DNA of 34,965 nucleotides from Bacteroidia bacterium (lineage in GTDB: Bacteria; Bacteroidota; Bacteroidia; Bacteroidales; Marinilabiliaceae). Within the stretch, counting starts at the first letter, position 1, and each line of letters starts with the position of its first letter. A model generated the notes under the pieces. The model ran no database searches and was not told the DNA's origin. It was given only the letters and a program-made list of their open reading frames with translations. This document shows positions 17,684 through 25,094 of the stretch, one piece after another. The position numbers and the translations under genes were made by a program. The stretch covers positions 1 through 34,965 of the forward strand of contig JAUNDI010000024.1 in the NCBI GenBank assembly GCA_030526155.1. The letters are read 5' to 3'.

Positions 17684-17702
17684 TATATATATATATATAT
17701 AT
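17684..17702. repeat. (TA)n dinucleotide tract
   Basis: An uninterrupted TA alternation of 19 nt, 30 nt upstream of the 46-codon ORF. It could be a slippage-prone promoter spacer or simply AT-rich DNA. Confidence 0.8.
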
Positions 17703-17732
17703 TAGCGGCGTCTAACATAAAAGCAAAAAATT

Positions 17733-17873
17733 ATGGCTAATAAAAACAATTCAAATGGGAATAATAATGATAATGTATCCCAAATTTTAGATGTTATTAA
17801 AACAACAGCAGATGCCGGAAAGAAGATATTGGATTTATGGACAAAACATAAGAAAAACAAAAAATCAAGGTAA
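17733..17873 (+). CDS. Hypothetical small protein, 46 residues
   Basis: ATG at 17733, TAA at 17871-17873. The product is Asn/Lys-rich: an N-terminal polar stretch (MANKNNSNGNNNDN), one amphipathic helix (VSQILDVIKTTADAGKKILD) and a basic tail (KHKKNKKSR). There is no TM helix. I do not recognise a family. It sits between repeat R2 and the structured RNA before the AbiF-like gene. It might be a small component of that system, or a chance ORF in AT-rich DNA. An A-rich stretch just upstream (AAGCAAAAAA) could serve as a Bacteroidota-type initiation region. Confidence 0.45.
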   Translation: MANKNNSNGNNNDNVSQILDVIKTTADAGKKILDLWTKHKKNKKSR

Positions 17874-17956
17874 TAAGAATATCTACAGACAACCAGCTTT
17901 GCATAGACAAATAACTGAAAACTCTATTAAATAAACATTATATTCAAAGATAATTT

Positions 17957-18040
17957 GCACATTTGCTAAACTATACCTAATTTAGCAACGCGAGAACCCG
18001 CCAAGCCTCTCAACGATGCTCAAATGTGCGGGTCTATTTT
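17957..18040 (+). ncRNA. Candidate structured RNA upstream of the AbiF-like gene
   Basis: Several long-range pairings are visible. GCACATTTG (17957-17965) pairs perfectly with CAAATGTGC (18021-18029). GCTAAA (17965-17970) pairs with TTTAGC (17981-17986). GAGA (17992-17995) pairs with TCTC (18008-18011), and its loop contains ACCCGC (17996-18001), which pairs with GCGGGT (18028-18033), an H-type pseudoknot or an alternative to the first helix. A T-rich stretch (TCTATTTTATTT) follows, and the AbiF-like ATG is at 18053. From memory, AbiF genes are often preceded by a conserved 'AbiF RNA motif' proposed to act as an RNA antitoxin. I cannot confirm that this is a member of that family. Confidence 0.5.
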
Positions 18041-18052
18041 ATTTATTCCATC

Positions 18053-18469
18053 ATGGCAACGGTTGTACCATTCAATAAACCATACAGAACTCCATATGAG
18101 CTTATTCTGATTCTTAAATCTAGAGGCTTAAGCATCGTGGACGAGGGAAAAGCTGAAAGATTTGAATCTTGGCTTACAATTATTATAGGACAAAGAAATG
18201 CTTGTTGCCACCATTCGCGTGTATGGAATAAAAAGTATTCAATCCGTCCAACTATGCCAGCTAAAACAACTTACCAATGGATAACATTGCCAACAGATAC
18301 ACAACGAATATATTTCACCTTGTGCATCATCAAGTATTTCTTAAATATCATATCACCTAATAATGACATAATAAATAAAATAAAGAGTCTATTTCAAGAA
18401 TTCAATGAAATTGATATCAGCGCTATGGGTTTCCCAACAGATTGGGAAACCGAACCTATTTGGCAATAA
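18053..18469 (+). pseudogene. AbiF/Abi_2-family HEPN protein, internally shortened
   Basis: 138 residues from the ATG at 18053, versus about 300 for the family. Residues 1-36 match the Abi_2 N-terminus (FNKPYRTPYELILILKSRGL, then DEGKAERF). From residue 39 it jumps to the family's C-terminal part: SWL, then HEPN ribonuclease motif R48-NACC-H53 (RNACCHHSRVWNK), then IIKYFLNIISPNNDI and the terminal MGFPTDWETEPIWQ. About 160 residues in between are missing, yet the frame is kept and there is no stop. Family members cleave RNA and act in abortive infection or toxin-antitoxin pairs. This version is probably a deletion remnant; a functional mini-toxin cannot be excluded. Repeat R3 begins 16 nt after the stop. 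Confidence 0.75.
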
Positions 18470-18484
18470 CCACACAACCTTATT

Positions 18485-18571
18485 TTTTCCTCCCCAAAAA
18501 TTTGGCAACCCCACAAAAATATCATATCTCGCGCACCTGTGTGAGAAATATATCCCGGTGAATGAATGAAT
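18485..18571 (+). repeat. Island repeat, copy R3
   Basis: Nearly identical to R4 from TTTTCCTCC through AATTTGGCAACCCC, ATATCATATCTCGCGC, the CGCGC-ACCT-GTGTG hairpin and AATATATCCCGGTGAATG; similarity ends inside AATGAATGAAT, so the TTTGAATAAA end is missing. It starts 16 nt after the AbiF-like stop. An upstream in-frame ATG for the AAA gene (18562) lies inside this repeat and is not the real start. Confidence 0.92.
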
Positions 18572-18666
18572 TTTACCACATACCCAATAAACTCCATCCG
18601 TCAGCCTATAGTCCGTACAAAGAGAAACTTTCATCATATCACAACTCATTTTTCTCAACAAATAAC

Positions 18667-18674
18667 TATCTTTG
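18667..18674 (+). promoter_or_regulatory. -7 box for the AAA-ATPase/nuclease gene
   Basis: TATCTTTG at 18667-18674 is a perfect -7 box only 7 nt before the chosen ATG at 18682, so transcription would begin almost at the start codon (leaderless or nearly so). A -33 box is not evident. Confidence 0.5.
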
Positions 18675-18681
18675 TCACACT

Positions 18682-20241
18682 ATGGATGCGCGCGACCTCA
18701 AACAATTGCCTATTGGCATACAGACTTTCGAGAAAATTATCAACGAAGGCATGCTCTACGTTGATAAAACCGAACAGATGTATCAACTTACAAAGACAAG
18801 CCAATATGTCTTTCTGAGCCGTCCACGTCGATTCGGAAAGTCACTCCTCGTCTCTACACTCCAAGCCTACTTCGAAGGTAAGAAACATCTCTTCAAAGAC
18901 CTTTGGATCGATAGCATCGAAAAGGAGTGGATTGAGTATCCCGTGCTTCGTTTCGATATGAGCCTTGGCAAGCACCAAGACGCAGAAGGTCTAAACTATT
19001 ATCTCAGCAACAGTCTCAAAATTGAGGAGGACAAGTGGGGCGTTACATACATTGCTGAATCTATCAATGCTCGCCTCGCCAATCTCATACAATTCGCCTA
19101 CGAAAAGACTGGCAAGCAGGTAGTCGTCCTCATCGACGAATACGACGCTCCTCTGCTCGACATAGTACACGAAGAGGAGATGCTGCCAAAACTTCGCAAC
19201 ATAATGCGCAACTTCTATTCGCCACTCAAAGGTTGCGACCCATACATTAAGTTTGCATTCATCACTGGCATCACCAAGTTCTCGCAACTCAGCATCTTCT
19301 CCGAGCTCAACAACATAAAGAATATCTCGATGCTTCCACAGTTTTCAACTATATGCGGTCTGACAGAGACCGAGATGAAAACTCAACTGGGTGACTATGT
19401 TGATTATTTTGCAGAACAAACCAATAGAACAAGAGAAGAAGTTTTTGAGAAGTTAAAATACAAATACGATGGCTATCATTTCACATGGCCATCAGAGGAT
19501 ATCTACAATCCATTCAGCCTTCTGAATTCTTTGCAAGATCTTCAGTTCAAGAGCTATTGGTTCGGCAGTGGCACTCCTACCTACCTAATCGAGATGCTCC
19601 GCAAGTTCGATGTCGTACCGTCCAATATTGGCAGGTGCAAAGTCTTCGACTCCGACTTCGACGCACCTACCGAAAGAATTAAAAGCATCATACCCATTCT
19701 CTATCAGTCTGGCTATATTACCATTAAGGATTATAATAGCGAGACTGAGAGATACTTCCTCGACATCCCTAATGCCGAAATCAGAGTCGGACTGATGGAG
19801 TCTCTTCTGGAAAACTACCTCGACCGACAAACACTCGATGGCAAAGCCCTCATTGTCGACATCTACGAGGCCGTTCGCGACAACGATCTCAATCTGTTGT
19901 TCAGCTCCCTTCAGAAATTCCTCCGTTCTCTCCCATACTGCGAAAATACCCACTACGAAGGACACTACCAGCAGTTGCTATACGTCATCTTCACACTCCT
20001 TGGTCGCTATGTCGATGTCGAAGTGCGTGCCGGTAATGGCCGTGTCGATATAGCCATGAACGTCCGAGGTCGCTTCTACCTCTTCGAACTTAAGATGAAC
20101 CAGTCTGCAGAAGTTGCCATGTCACAAATCAACATCAAACAATACCAGGAGAAATTCGAACTCACTGGCGCAACTGTAACCAAAGTAGCCGTCAACTTCA
20201 GTCTCGACCAGCATACCATTACCGACTGGGTCATTCAATAA
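18682..20241 (+). CDS. AAA-ATPase with C-terminal PD-(D/E)XK nuclease domain (AAA-ATPase-like/DUF1703)
   Basis: 519 residues from the ATG at 18682; the frame is open upstream but that part overlaps repeat R3 and lacks family similarity. The family's usual start, LPIGIQTFEKIINEGMLYVDKT, is at residues 9-30. P-loop RPRRFGKS is at 47-54, Walker B VVVLIDEYD ends at 155, and FAFITGITKFS carries the sensor region. The C-terminus holds Asp456 in NGRVDIAM and E469-L-K471 (FELK), the PD-(D/E)XK nuclease residues. These ATPase-nucleases are abundant in gut and oral Bacteroidota and often multi-copy. Their role is unproven; mobile-element or defence functions have been suggested. GC content and codon use look richer than in the flanking island genes. 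Confidence 0.88.
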   Translation: MDARDLKQLPIGIQTFEKIINEGMLYVDKTEQMYQLTKTSQYVFLSRPRRFGKSLLVSTLQAYFEGKKHLFKDLWIDSIEKEWIEYPVLRFDMSLGKHQDAEGLNYYLSNSLKIEEDKWGVTYIAESINARLANLIQFAYEKTGKQVVVLIDEYDAPLLDIVHEEEMLPKLRNIMRNFYSPLKGCDPYIKFAFITGITKFSQLSIFSELNNIKNISMLPQFSTICGLTETEMKTQLGDYVDYFAEQTNRTREEVFEKLKYKYDGYHFTWPSEDIYNPFSLLNSLQDLQFKSYWFGSGTPTYLIEMLRKFDVVPSNIGRCKVFDSDFDAPTERIKSIIPILYQSGYITIKDYNSETERYFLDIPNAEIRVGLMESLLENYLDRQTLDGKALIVDIYEAVRDNDLNLLFSSLQKFLRSLPYCENTHYEGHYQQLLYVIFTLLGRYVDVEVRAGNGRVDIAMNVRGRFYLFELKMNQSAEVAMSQINIKQYQEKFELTGATVTKVAVNFSLDQHTITDWVIQ

Positions 20242-20355
20242 CCACCCCCATCTATCAACACATGATAGTATTGACGTGACATTTGCTATATTTTACACGT
20301 TAGGACATGAAGGGCACGAATGGCATTAAGAAAAATGGTCCACTACTCAATATTC

Positions 20356-20367
20356 GACCTATAGGTC
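20356..20367. promoter_or_regulatory. Perfect 12-bp palindrome upstream of the EVE-like gene
   Basis: GACCTATAGGTC, 21 bp upstream of the -33 box of the following promoter. The position and perfect dyad symmetry would suit a regulator-binding site; no regulator gene is adjacent. Confidence 0.35.
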
Positions 20368-20388
20368 AATAAATCGTATATTGCGCCA

Positions 20389-20417
20389 TTGTTTGGCACA
20401 TTGTTTATTTACATTTG
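20389..20417 (+). promoter_or_regulatory. Promoter of the EVE-like gene
   Basis: TTG at 20389-20391, 18-bp spacer, TACATTTG at 20410-20417, which agrees with the Bacteroidota consensus. The ATG is at 20487, leaving a leader of about 60 nt. Confidence 0.65.
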
Positions 20418-20486
20418 CGGCAAATACAAATAGATAAATTCTATTGTTTTGCCAAAAATAGGAATACTAACTAAATACAAATAGCT

Positions 20487-21875
20487 ATGAGTGTTTGCGT
20501 AATGATTAGAACGACTAAAGTTATTGTACCTAATGACTTTCTTCATGCCCTCGCAAATAAGGGCGAACAAATTGTTGCAACTAGCCTTGAGTTCCCTTCA
20601 GTTAAATATGGTACTCACGACAAGGCTATTCGTGGCATAGAAGTAAACCAAGAAGAAAACGGATATGAAGTACGTGTCTGTTCATATGCTTCGGTGGAGG
20701 ATTATATATTATTTGCTAAAACCATAGATGTACTTATTGGATTAACAAGAGGGAAAGCATACTACGAAGACTGTGACGATGATCCAATTGAAAATCCTAT
20801 AGAGAGATTCAATACAGATTGGATTGAAGAGCAGAGAATGTCTAGTTTCATGGCGACAAGAGCATTAACCAAACATATCGGTAGCCCAGCCGTTCTTTGG
20901 GGAATGTTTTGTCATATGTGTATTGGTGCAAAAGTGTATAATGATTTTGACATACCATTGAGAAGCGAATACAAAAAAGAGTACATGGACACGCTTCAAG
21001 AATATCTCTTGTCAATACAATGGCATTTTGCCAATTTAAAAGATACAAGTACTGATTTAGTAATACAATCTGAAAATGGTAATAATCTAACAATTTCAAT
21101 GATTTGTATTAAGGATGGTAAGGTAAATAATTTTGACTATATCTCAGTAGCTAGCCTCCTATGTTTAATGGATATGGATAATAAAGATGACGAACCCGTA
21201 TTAATCGAATTTGAAAATTTATGGAAAATACTTCCCGAAGGCGTTTTCCGTGTGATTGACGAATGGCAGTACAAGCGCATTGAAGAAGTCACCCCTGATA
21301 TGGTTCGTCAAATGATAAAGAAAGCAAAACGTTTCCAAATAGACGATTTTCATCATGATCCAATAGAACCTGGTAATGGGTTCGACGATAAACAAAATAC
21401 GTTTATCCTAATGTGGAATCCAGCAATATCAAGTGTAGACCTTGATGAACACAATTATGGTATAGAAAACATGCTTACCGAAATATTCAATTGGAGTGTT
21501 TGGGAACACGAAAAAGCAAAAATAGGAGATAGGTTTTTCTTAGTAAGAGTTGGTGAAGGAAATACAGGCATAGTGATGAGTGGCGTTTTTAGCTCAAACC
21601 CATATGAAGATAGCGATTGGAGCGGTAAGGGTAGACAAACGTATTATATGGATATGAACCCAAATGTTATTCTTAACCCTGAGAAAGTTCCCATGATTAC
21701 TACAGAACAACTTATGACTGCTATCCCAACATTCGACTGGACTGGGGGGCACTCTGGTAGAATACTAGAGAAAGAGGATGCAAAGAAACTAGAAAAACTA
21801 TGGCACGATTATATTGAAGCTAACACAAAATACATAGATGGCGTCAATATGAATGCAGTTAATATTAATTATTAG
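20487..21875 (+). CDS. Two-domain protein with EVE/PUA-like C-terminal domain
   Basis: 462 residues, cytoplasmic. The C-terminal part (about 305-450) starts FILMWNPAISS and continues through FNWSVWEHEKAKIGDRFFLVR, GNTGIVMSGVF, a DWSGKGRQTYYMD stretch, VILNPEKVPMITTEQL and FDWTGGHSG, ending in a LEKLWHDYIE helix. This order (WNP, GDRFFLVR, GIV.SG, YxD, WTxxxSG) is that of the EVE/SRA-like PUA domains that often accompany HNH nucleases and read modified bases. The N-terminal ~300 residues (start MSVCVMIRTTK) resemble a Bacteroidota DUF family I think is DUF4299, at low certainty. No nuclease motif is visible. It is AT-rich compared with the preceding gene. Repeat R4 starts 26 nt after the stop. 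Confidence 0.6.
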   Translation: MSVCVMIRTTKVIVPNDFLHALANKGEQIVATSLEFPSVKYGTHDKAIRGIEVNQEENGYEVRVCSYASVEDYILFAKTIDVLIGLTRGKAYYEDCDDDPIENPIERFNTDWIEEQRMSSFMATRALTKHIGSPAVLWGMFCHMCIGAKVYNDFDIPLRSEYKKEYMDTLQEYLLSIQWHFANLKDTSTDLVIQSENGNNLTISMICIKDGKVNNFDYISVASLLCLMDMDNKDDEPVLIEFENLWKILPEGVFRVIDEWQYKRIEEVTPDMVRQMIKKAKRFQIDDFHHDPIEPGNGFDDKQNTFILMWNPAISSVDLDEHNYGIENMLTEIFNWSVWEHEKAKIGDRFFLVRVGEGNTGIVMSGVFSSNPYEDSDWSGKGRQTYYMDMNPNVILNPEKVPMITTEQLMTAIPTFDWTGGHSGRILEKEDAKKLEKLWHDYIEANTKYIDGVNMNAVNINY

Positions 21876-21901
21876 TTTCTAGTTTGTAGATTTTTGGTAA
21901 G

Positions 21902-21998
21902 TTTTCCTCCAAAAAATTTGGCAACCCCACAAAAATATCATATCTCGCGCACCTGTGTGAGAAATATATCCCGCTGAATGAATGAATGTTTGAATAAA
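21902..21998 (+). repeat. Island repeat, copy R4 (longest copy)
   Basis: Runs from TTTTCCTCC through AATTTGGCAACCCC, ATATCATATCTCGCGC, the hairpin CTCGCGC-ACCT-GTGTGAG, AATATATCCCGCTGAATG and AATGAATGTTTGAATAAA. It is almost identical to R3 apart from a one-base indel and a G/C change, and has the distal TTTGAATAAA end also seen in R1 and R2. It abuts the T-run of the TonB receptor terminator and marks the right edge of the island. Confidence 0.92.
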
Positions 21999-22025
21999 AA
22001 AAGAGCGCACCCAAAAGGTGCGCTC
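21995..22025 (-). terminator. Rho-independent terminator of the TonB receptor gene
   Basis: On the minus strand, GAGCGCACC and GGTGCGCTC (22025-22017 and 22011-22003) form a 9-bp perfect stem with a 5-nt loop, followed by TTTTTTT (22002-21996). The T-run touches the end of repeat R4. Confidence 0.92.
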
Positions 22026-22055
22026 ATATTATATTCAAAGTATATCAGCTGCTTA

Positions 22056-24839
22056 TTATAGCGAGAAGTTTACACCAAATGAGTAAATTCCACCAATAAC
22101 ATCCGCGTTAGCCAACTCTCTCTTCTTATTGTTCAAGAGGTTATGACCATTGAAGAATACCTCACAACCATCAACTGGTGTATAACCAACCTTGAGGTTC
22201 ATTGTGACACGTGAGCCCATCTCTACTGCCTTGTTGATAGCATCAGTTGTCAACTCTCGCTTGCCAATAATATTTGCAAATGCCGAGATATTCAACTTGT
22301 TCATTGGCTTGTACATAAGACCAATCATACCATAAATGCTTGGTGTATCCTTATGCTTATGACCATCCTCCAACTCGTAAGGAGCAACCTCAGTAGAACC
22401 AAAGTAGTACGAATTACTATTTCGGTCAAGGTAAATATTATAGTTCAAACCATAATACAATGAACGAGCAGGATACATCTTACCATTTGGAGCCATCCAC
22501 TCTTGACCTGTATTGACAGCATTCATAAACTCTGTATTAGCCATCAACTCTGTTACCATCTCAGGTGTATAAAGATCTACTGGAGAATAAGATGTAGCTT
22601 GCTTAACAAATGTCTCTACATCTCCACTCATACTCATGCGTGTAGCAAGATCCATGAACAACTGTGCAGCCTTGCCTTGCATAACGCTATTAATATCATT
22701 CAAATCCTTACCGAGGAACTTCTCCTTAGCATCGTTCAACTGCATAGCGATACCAGCCGACTGATGGTACTCGTAGTAATCATTGATTACTGTCTTCTGA
22801 ACGTTCAAGTTCAACTTAGCAATCAACTTTGATGAGATAATATAATCCATATTGAGCGAAAGACCACCCTGATGTACCTTGTATGGAACATTCTTATATT
22901 GGATAGTTGCCTTTGTACCCAACATTGTTCCTACTTGTCGAAACAATTTTTGGAATAGAGATGGATCATTTGGGTCTGCAGTAGCCATTGTACCAATAAG
23001 TTTGCTTAGGTCACTAGCACCCAATGTCAACATCGCCTTCTTTGCCTGCAACGCACCATAGTCTGTAGAGTAGCTATAGTAAACCTCAGCATCTAACAAG
23101 ATATTCGATGTTGGTCTCCAACGATAACCAAGCTCAACAGCATCAGAGTACTGAATCTTAGCATCCTCATTACCTACAAACTCCAAATAGTTTGGTGCCA
23201 AGAGGTTTGTTCGCTTCCAGTTGTACTTACTCTTACCGTTCATCATAACGGCACTTCTCATAGCTCTACCATATGATATACGGATGAAGTTTCTCTGGTT
23301 AATCTCCTTAGAGATAGCCAACTGCCATGAGTTATTCCACTTATCAGGCAACTCTGTCTTGTCCGAACGGAAAGCTGCAATATAACGCCACTTATTATCT
23401 GTCTTATAGTCAAAGCGCAATGCTACACCAAGGTCAGAGTTAGAAGCGTCATTGTTAAAGTAACCAGACAACTCTCTCTCCTCACCATTCTCATACTTGA
23501 ATATCTTATGTGGAGCATCCTCTGCATAATGGTGGAAGTATGAAACCTCAGGACGAATTGTCATGTTCTCTACTGGCTTAATATCATATGATGCACTAGC
23601 CGACCAAACAACTGGGTATATCTTCATACCTGGTGTACCTACTGAGTAGGTACCAGAGAACTTATTGAAGCTAGCATTCAAGGACAAACCATAGATTGAT
23701 GAGTTCAAATTAGCATAACCGCCCTTGAACAAACGCTGGTTGAATGAGAAGTAATCACTCAAATAACCTGTACTTGCAATATGCGATGAGTTATAACCAC
23801 CTGTAAGGTCAAATCTCACATTCTCATTTGGTACGTATGTTACATAACCATTGAAGCCCATTGTCTTACGAGCAAGACGCGAATTCTTGAACATCCCATC
23901 AATAGGTGTCTCAGGCTCCAAAATAGAGTACAACTTACCATCAGTATAAGCTTGCTTAATGTTATTAGCAATCTCCTCCTTAGAATACCATCCACCAAGT
24001 GAAGGATTCTTAGTTGTGCTAATACCATTAGCATCAACGTATACAAGACCGTCGTATGGGTTAATCCACAACTTATCTGTATCACGCTGTCTATTCTGCA
24101 AGTTTGCTGTTACACCAAGTGCAAATCTCTCTGTAGGTGCAATTCGGAATGCAACATCACCTACAGTAGTGTTCTGATTACCTATCTGCAATGAGCCAGA
24201 TACATGTGCCGACTGCTGCGAAGGCTTCTCTGTGATAATATTGATAACACCTTGTACAGCATTAGGACCGTAAAGAGCCGAAGAAGCACCACGAACTACC
24301 TCTATACGCTCCACATCCTCTATACCAATTGGTAGGTTATCAAGCGAAATAGCACCACAAAAATAATCCTGACAAATTCTACCATCAATCATCAAAAGTA
24401 TGTTAGATGTCTCGGTATACAACATCAAGTTGTTGTTTGGAATATTATTAAGGCCTCGAATGATAATTTGATAGATACCATTCGACTTCTCAATAACAAT
24501 AACTCCAGGAATTAGTCTGAATGCCTCCTCAATCGTAGAAACACCATACGAACGCATCTCCGCCTTCGTAATTACCGATGACGAAAGTGGACTCTCAAAT
24601 GCTGTCTCCTCTGATTTCGATGCTGATGATACATTCTTGTTCATGATCATTGCAAAGAGCTCATCTACACTAGAGAGTCCCAGTTTCTCAACTGCTTCCA
24701 TCAACTCCTCTAGAGGCAAATCAGATAGCTCCTCCATACTCATGGACAGAATCTGTTCCTTAGTTAAAGTGTTGTTCTGGGCGTCTGCCATCATTCCGAC
24801 AAAGGCAAACATAAACAACAGAAGTAATAATTGTTTCAT
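22056..24839 (-). CDS. TonB-dependent outer-membrane receptor
   Basis: 927 residues. Signal peptide about 1-20 (ending ADA-QNN). A ~50-residue acidic helical stretch (residues 23-72, with MSMEELSDLPLEELMEAVEK) precedes the plug. The plug domain carries SSVITKAEMRSYGVSTIEEA, the IIRGLNN motif, MIDGR and IEVVRGASSALYGPNAVQGV, all standard. The remainder is a 22-strand-type barrel ending in Phe-Ser-Leu (FGVNFSL). There is no carboxypeptidase-like N-terminal domain and no SusD partner, so this is not a Sus-type polysaccharide receptor; a siderophore, haem, cobalamin or similar ligand is more likely. It is monocistronic, with its own terminator. A pairing with the BtuFCD-type importer at 4588-7153 is possible but unsupported by position. 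Confidence 0.93.
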   Translation of the reverse strand: MKQLLLLLFMFAFVGMMADAQNNTLTKEQILSMSMEELSDLPLEELMEAVEKLGLSSVDELFAMIMNKNVSSASKSEETAFESPLSSSVITKAEMRSYGVSTIEEAFRLIPGVIVIEKSNGIYQIIIRGLNNIPNNNLMLYTETSNILLMIDGRICQDYFCGAISLDNLPIGIEDVERIEVVRGASSALYGPNAVQGVINIITEKPSQQSAHVSGSLQIGNQNTTVGDVAFRIAPTERFALGVTANLQNRQRDTDKLWINPYDGLVYVDANGISTTKNPSLGGWYSKEEIANNIKQAYTDGKLYSILEPETPIDGMFKNSRLARKTMGFNGYVTYVPNENVRFDLTGGYNSSHIASTGYLSDYFSFNQRLFKGGYANLNSSIYGLSLNASFNKFSGTYSVGTPGMKIYPVVWSASASYDIKPVENMTIRPEVSYFHHYAEDAPHKIFKYENGEERELSGYFNNDASNSDLGVALRFDYKTDNKWRYIAAFRSDKTELPDKWNNSWQLAISKEINQRNFIRISYGRAMRSAVMMNGKSKYNWKRTNLLAPNYLEFVGNEDAKIQYSDAVELGYRWRPTSNILLDAEVYYSYSTDYGALQAKKAMLTLGASDLSKLIGTMATADPNDPSLFQKLFRQVGTMLGTKATIQYKNVPYKVHQGGLSLNMDYIISSKLIAKLNLNVQKTVINDYYEYHQSAGIAMQLNDAKEKFLGKDLNDINSVMQGKAAQLFMDLATRMSMSGDVETFVKQATSYSPVDLYTPEMVTELMANTEFMNAVNTGQEWMAPNGKMYPARSLYYGLNYNIYLDRNSNSYYFGSTEVAPYELEDGHKHKDTPSIYGMIGLMYKPMNKLNISAFANIIGKRELTTDAINKAVEMGSRVTMNLKVGYTPVDGCEVFFNGHNLLNNKKRELANADVIGGIYSFGVNFSL

Positions 24840-25029
24840 TGTATATAAGAATTGTATTTATCAGACTGCTTGTACTAAATCTAATACTAAAACAAACTTA
24901 ATTACGCAATTCCAACTCTCTTTGTTACCCCAAAAAACAAAATAATCAGTGTCCGCCTAACTATCATAACCCATTTCACCTCCATATTTAATAAAATATA
25001 ACTATCATTTAACAATGATTAGGAGCCCC

Positions 25030-25068
25030 TGTAGAAGTAAATCCTCCCCTTACTATAGGATTTCTACA
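25030..25068. promoter_or_regulatory. Inverted repeat between the TonB receptor and coaE
   Basis: TGTAGAA plus AATCCT on the left (25030-25045, with a 4-nt insertion) pairs with AGGATTTCTACA (25057-25068), giving a 12-bp dyad with an 11-nt spacer. It lies between divergent genes, just upstream of the coaE -7 box and about 190 nt upstream of the receptor start. It may be an operator or an RNA hairpin. There is no T-run on the plus strand. Confidence 0.45.
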
Positions 25069-25078
25069 ACACATATAA

Positions 25079-25086
25079 TACATTTG
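25079..25086 (+). promoter_or_regulatory. -7 box of coaE
   Basis: TACATTTG at 25079-25086, only 8 nt before the ATG at 25095. Transcription from it would give an almost leaderless mRNA. A clear -33 box is not seen; the inverted repeat occupies that region. Confidence 0.5.
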
Positions 25087-25094
25087 CATACAAT

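Noticed and set aside
18562-18681. Upstream ATG for the AAA-ATPase gene
   Set aside because: The ATG lies in repeat R3 and the extra 40 residues do not belong to the family; the family's conserved start fits the ATG at 18682.
16782-21998. The four repeats as a CRISPR array
   Set aside because: The copies are 0.7-3.4 kb apart with genes between them, one is inverted, and no cas gene or regular spacers are present.
16538-22025. Classical integron or integrase-driven island
   Set aside because: No integrase, recombinase or transposase gene is in the island, and the repeats lack the attC core sites (RYYYAAC / GTTRRRY) in the right arrangement.
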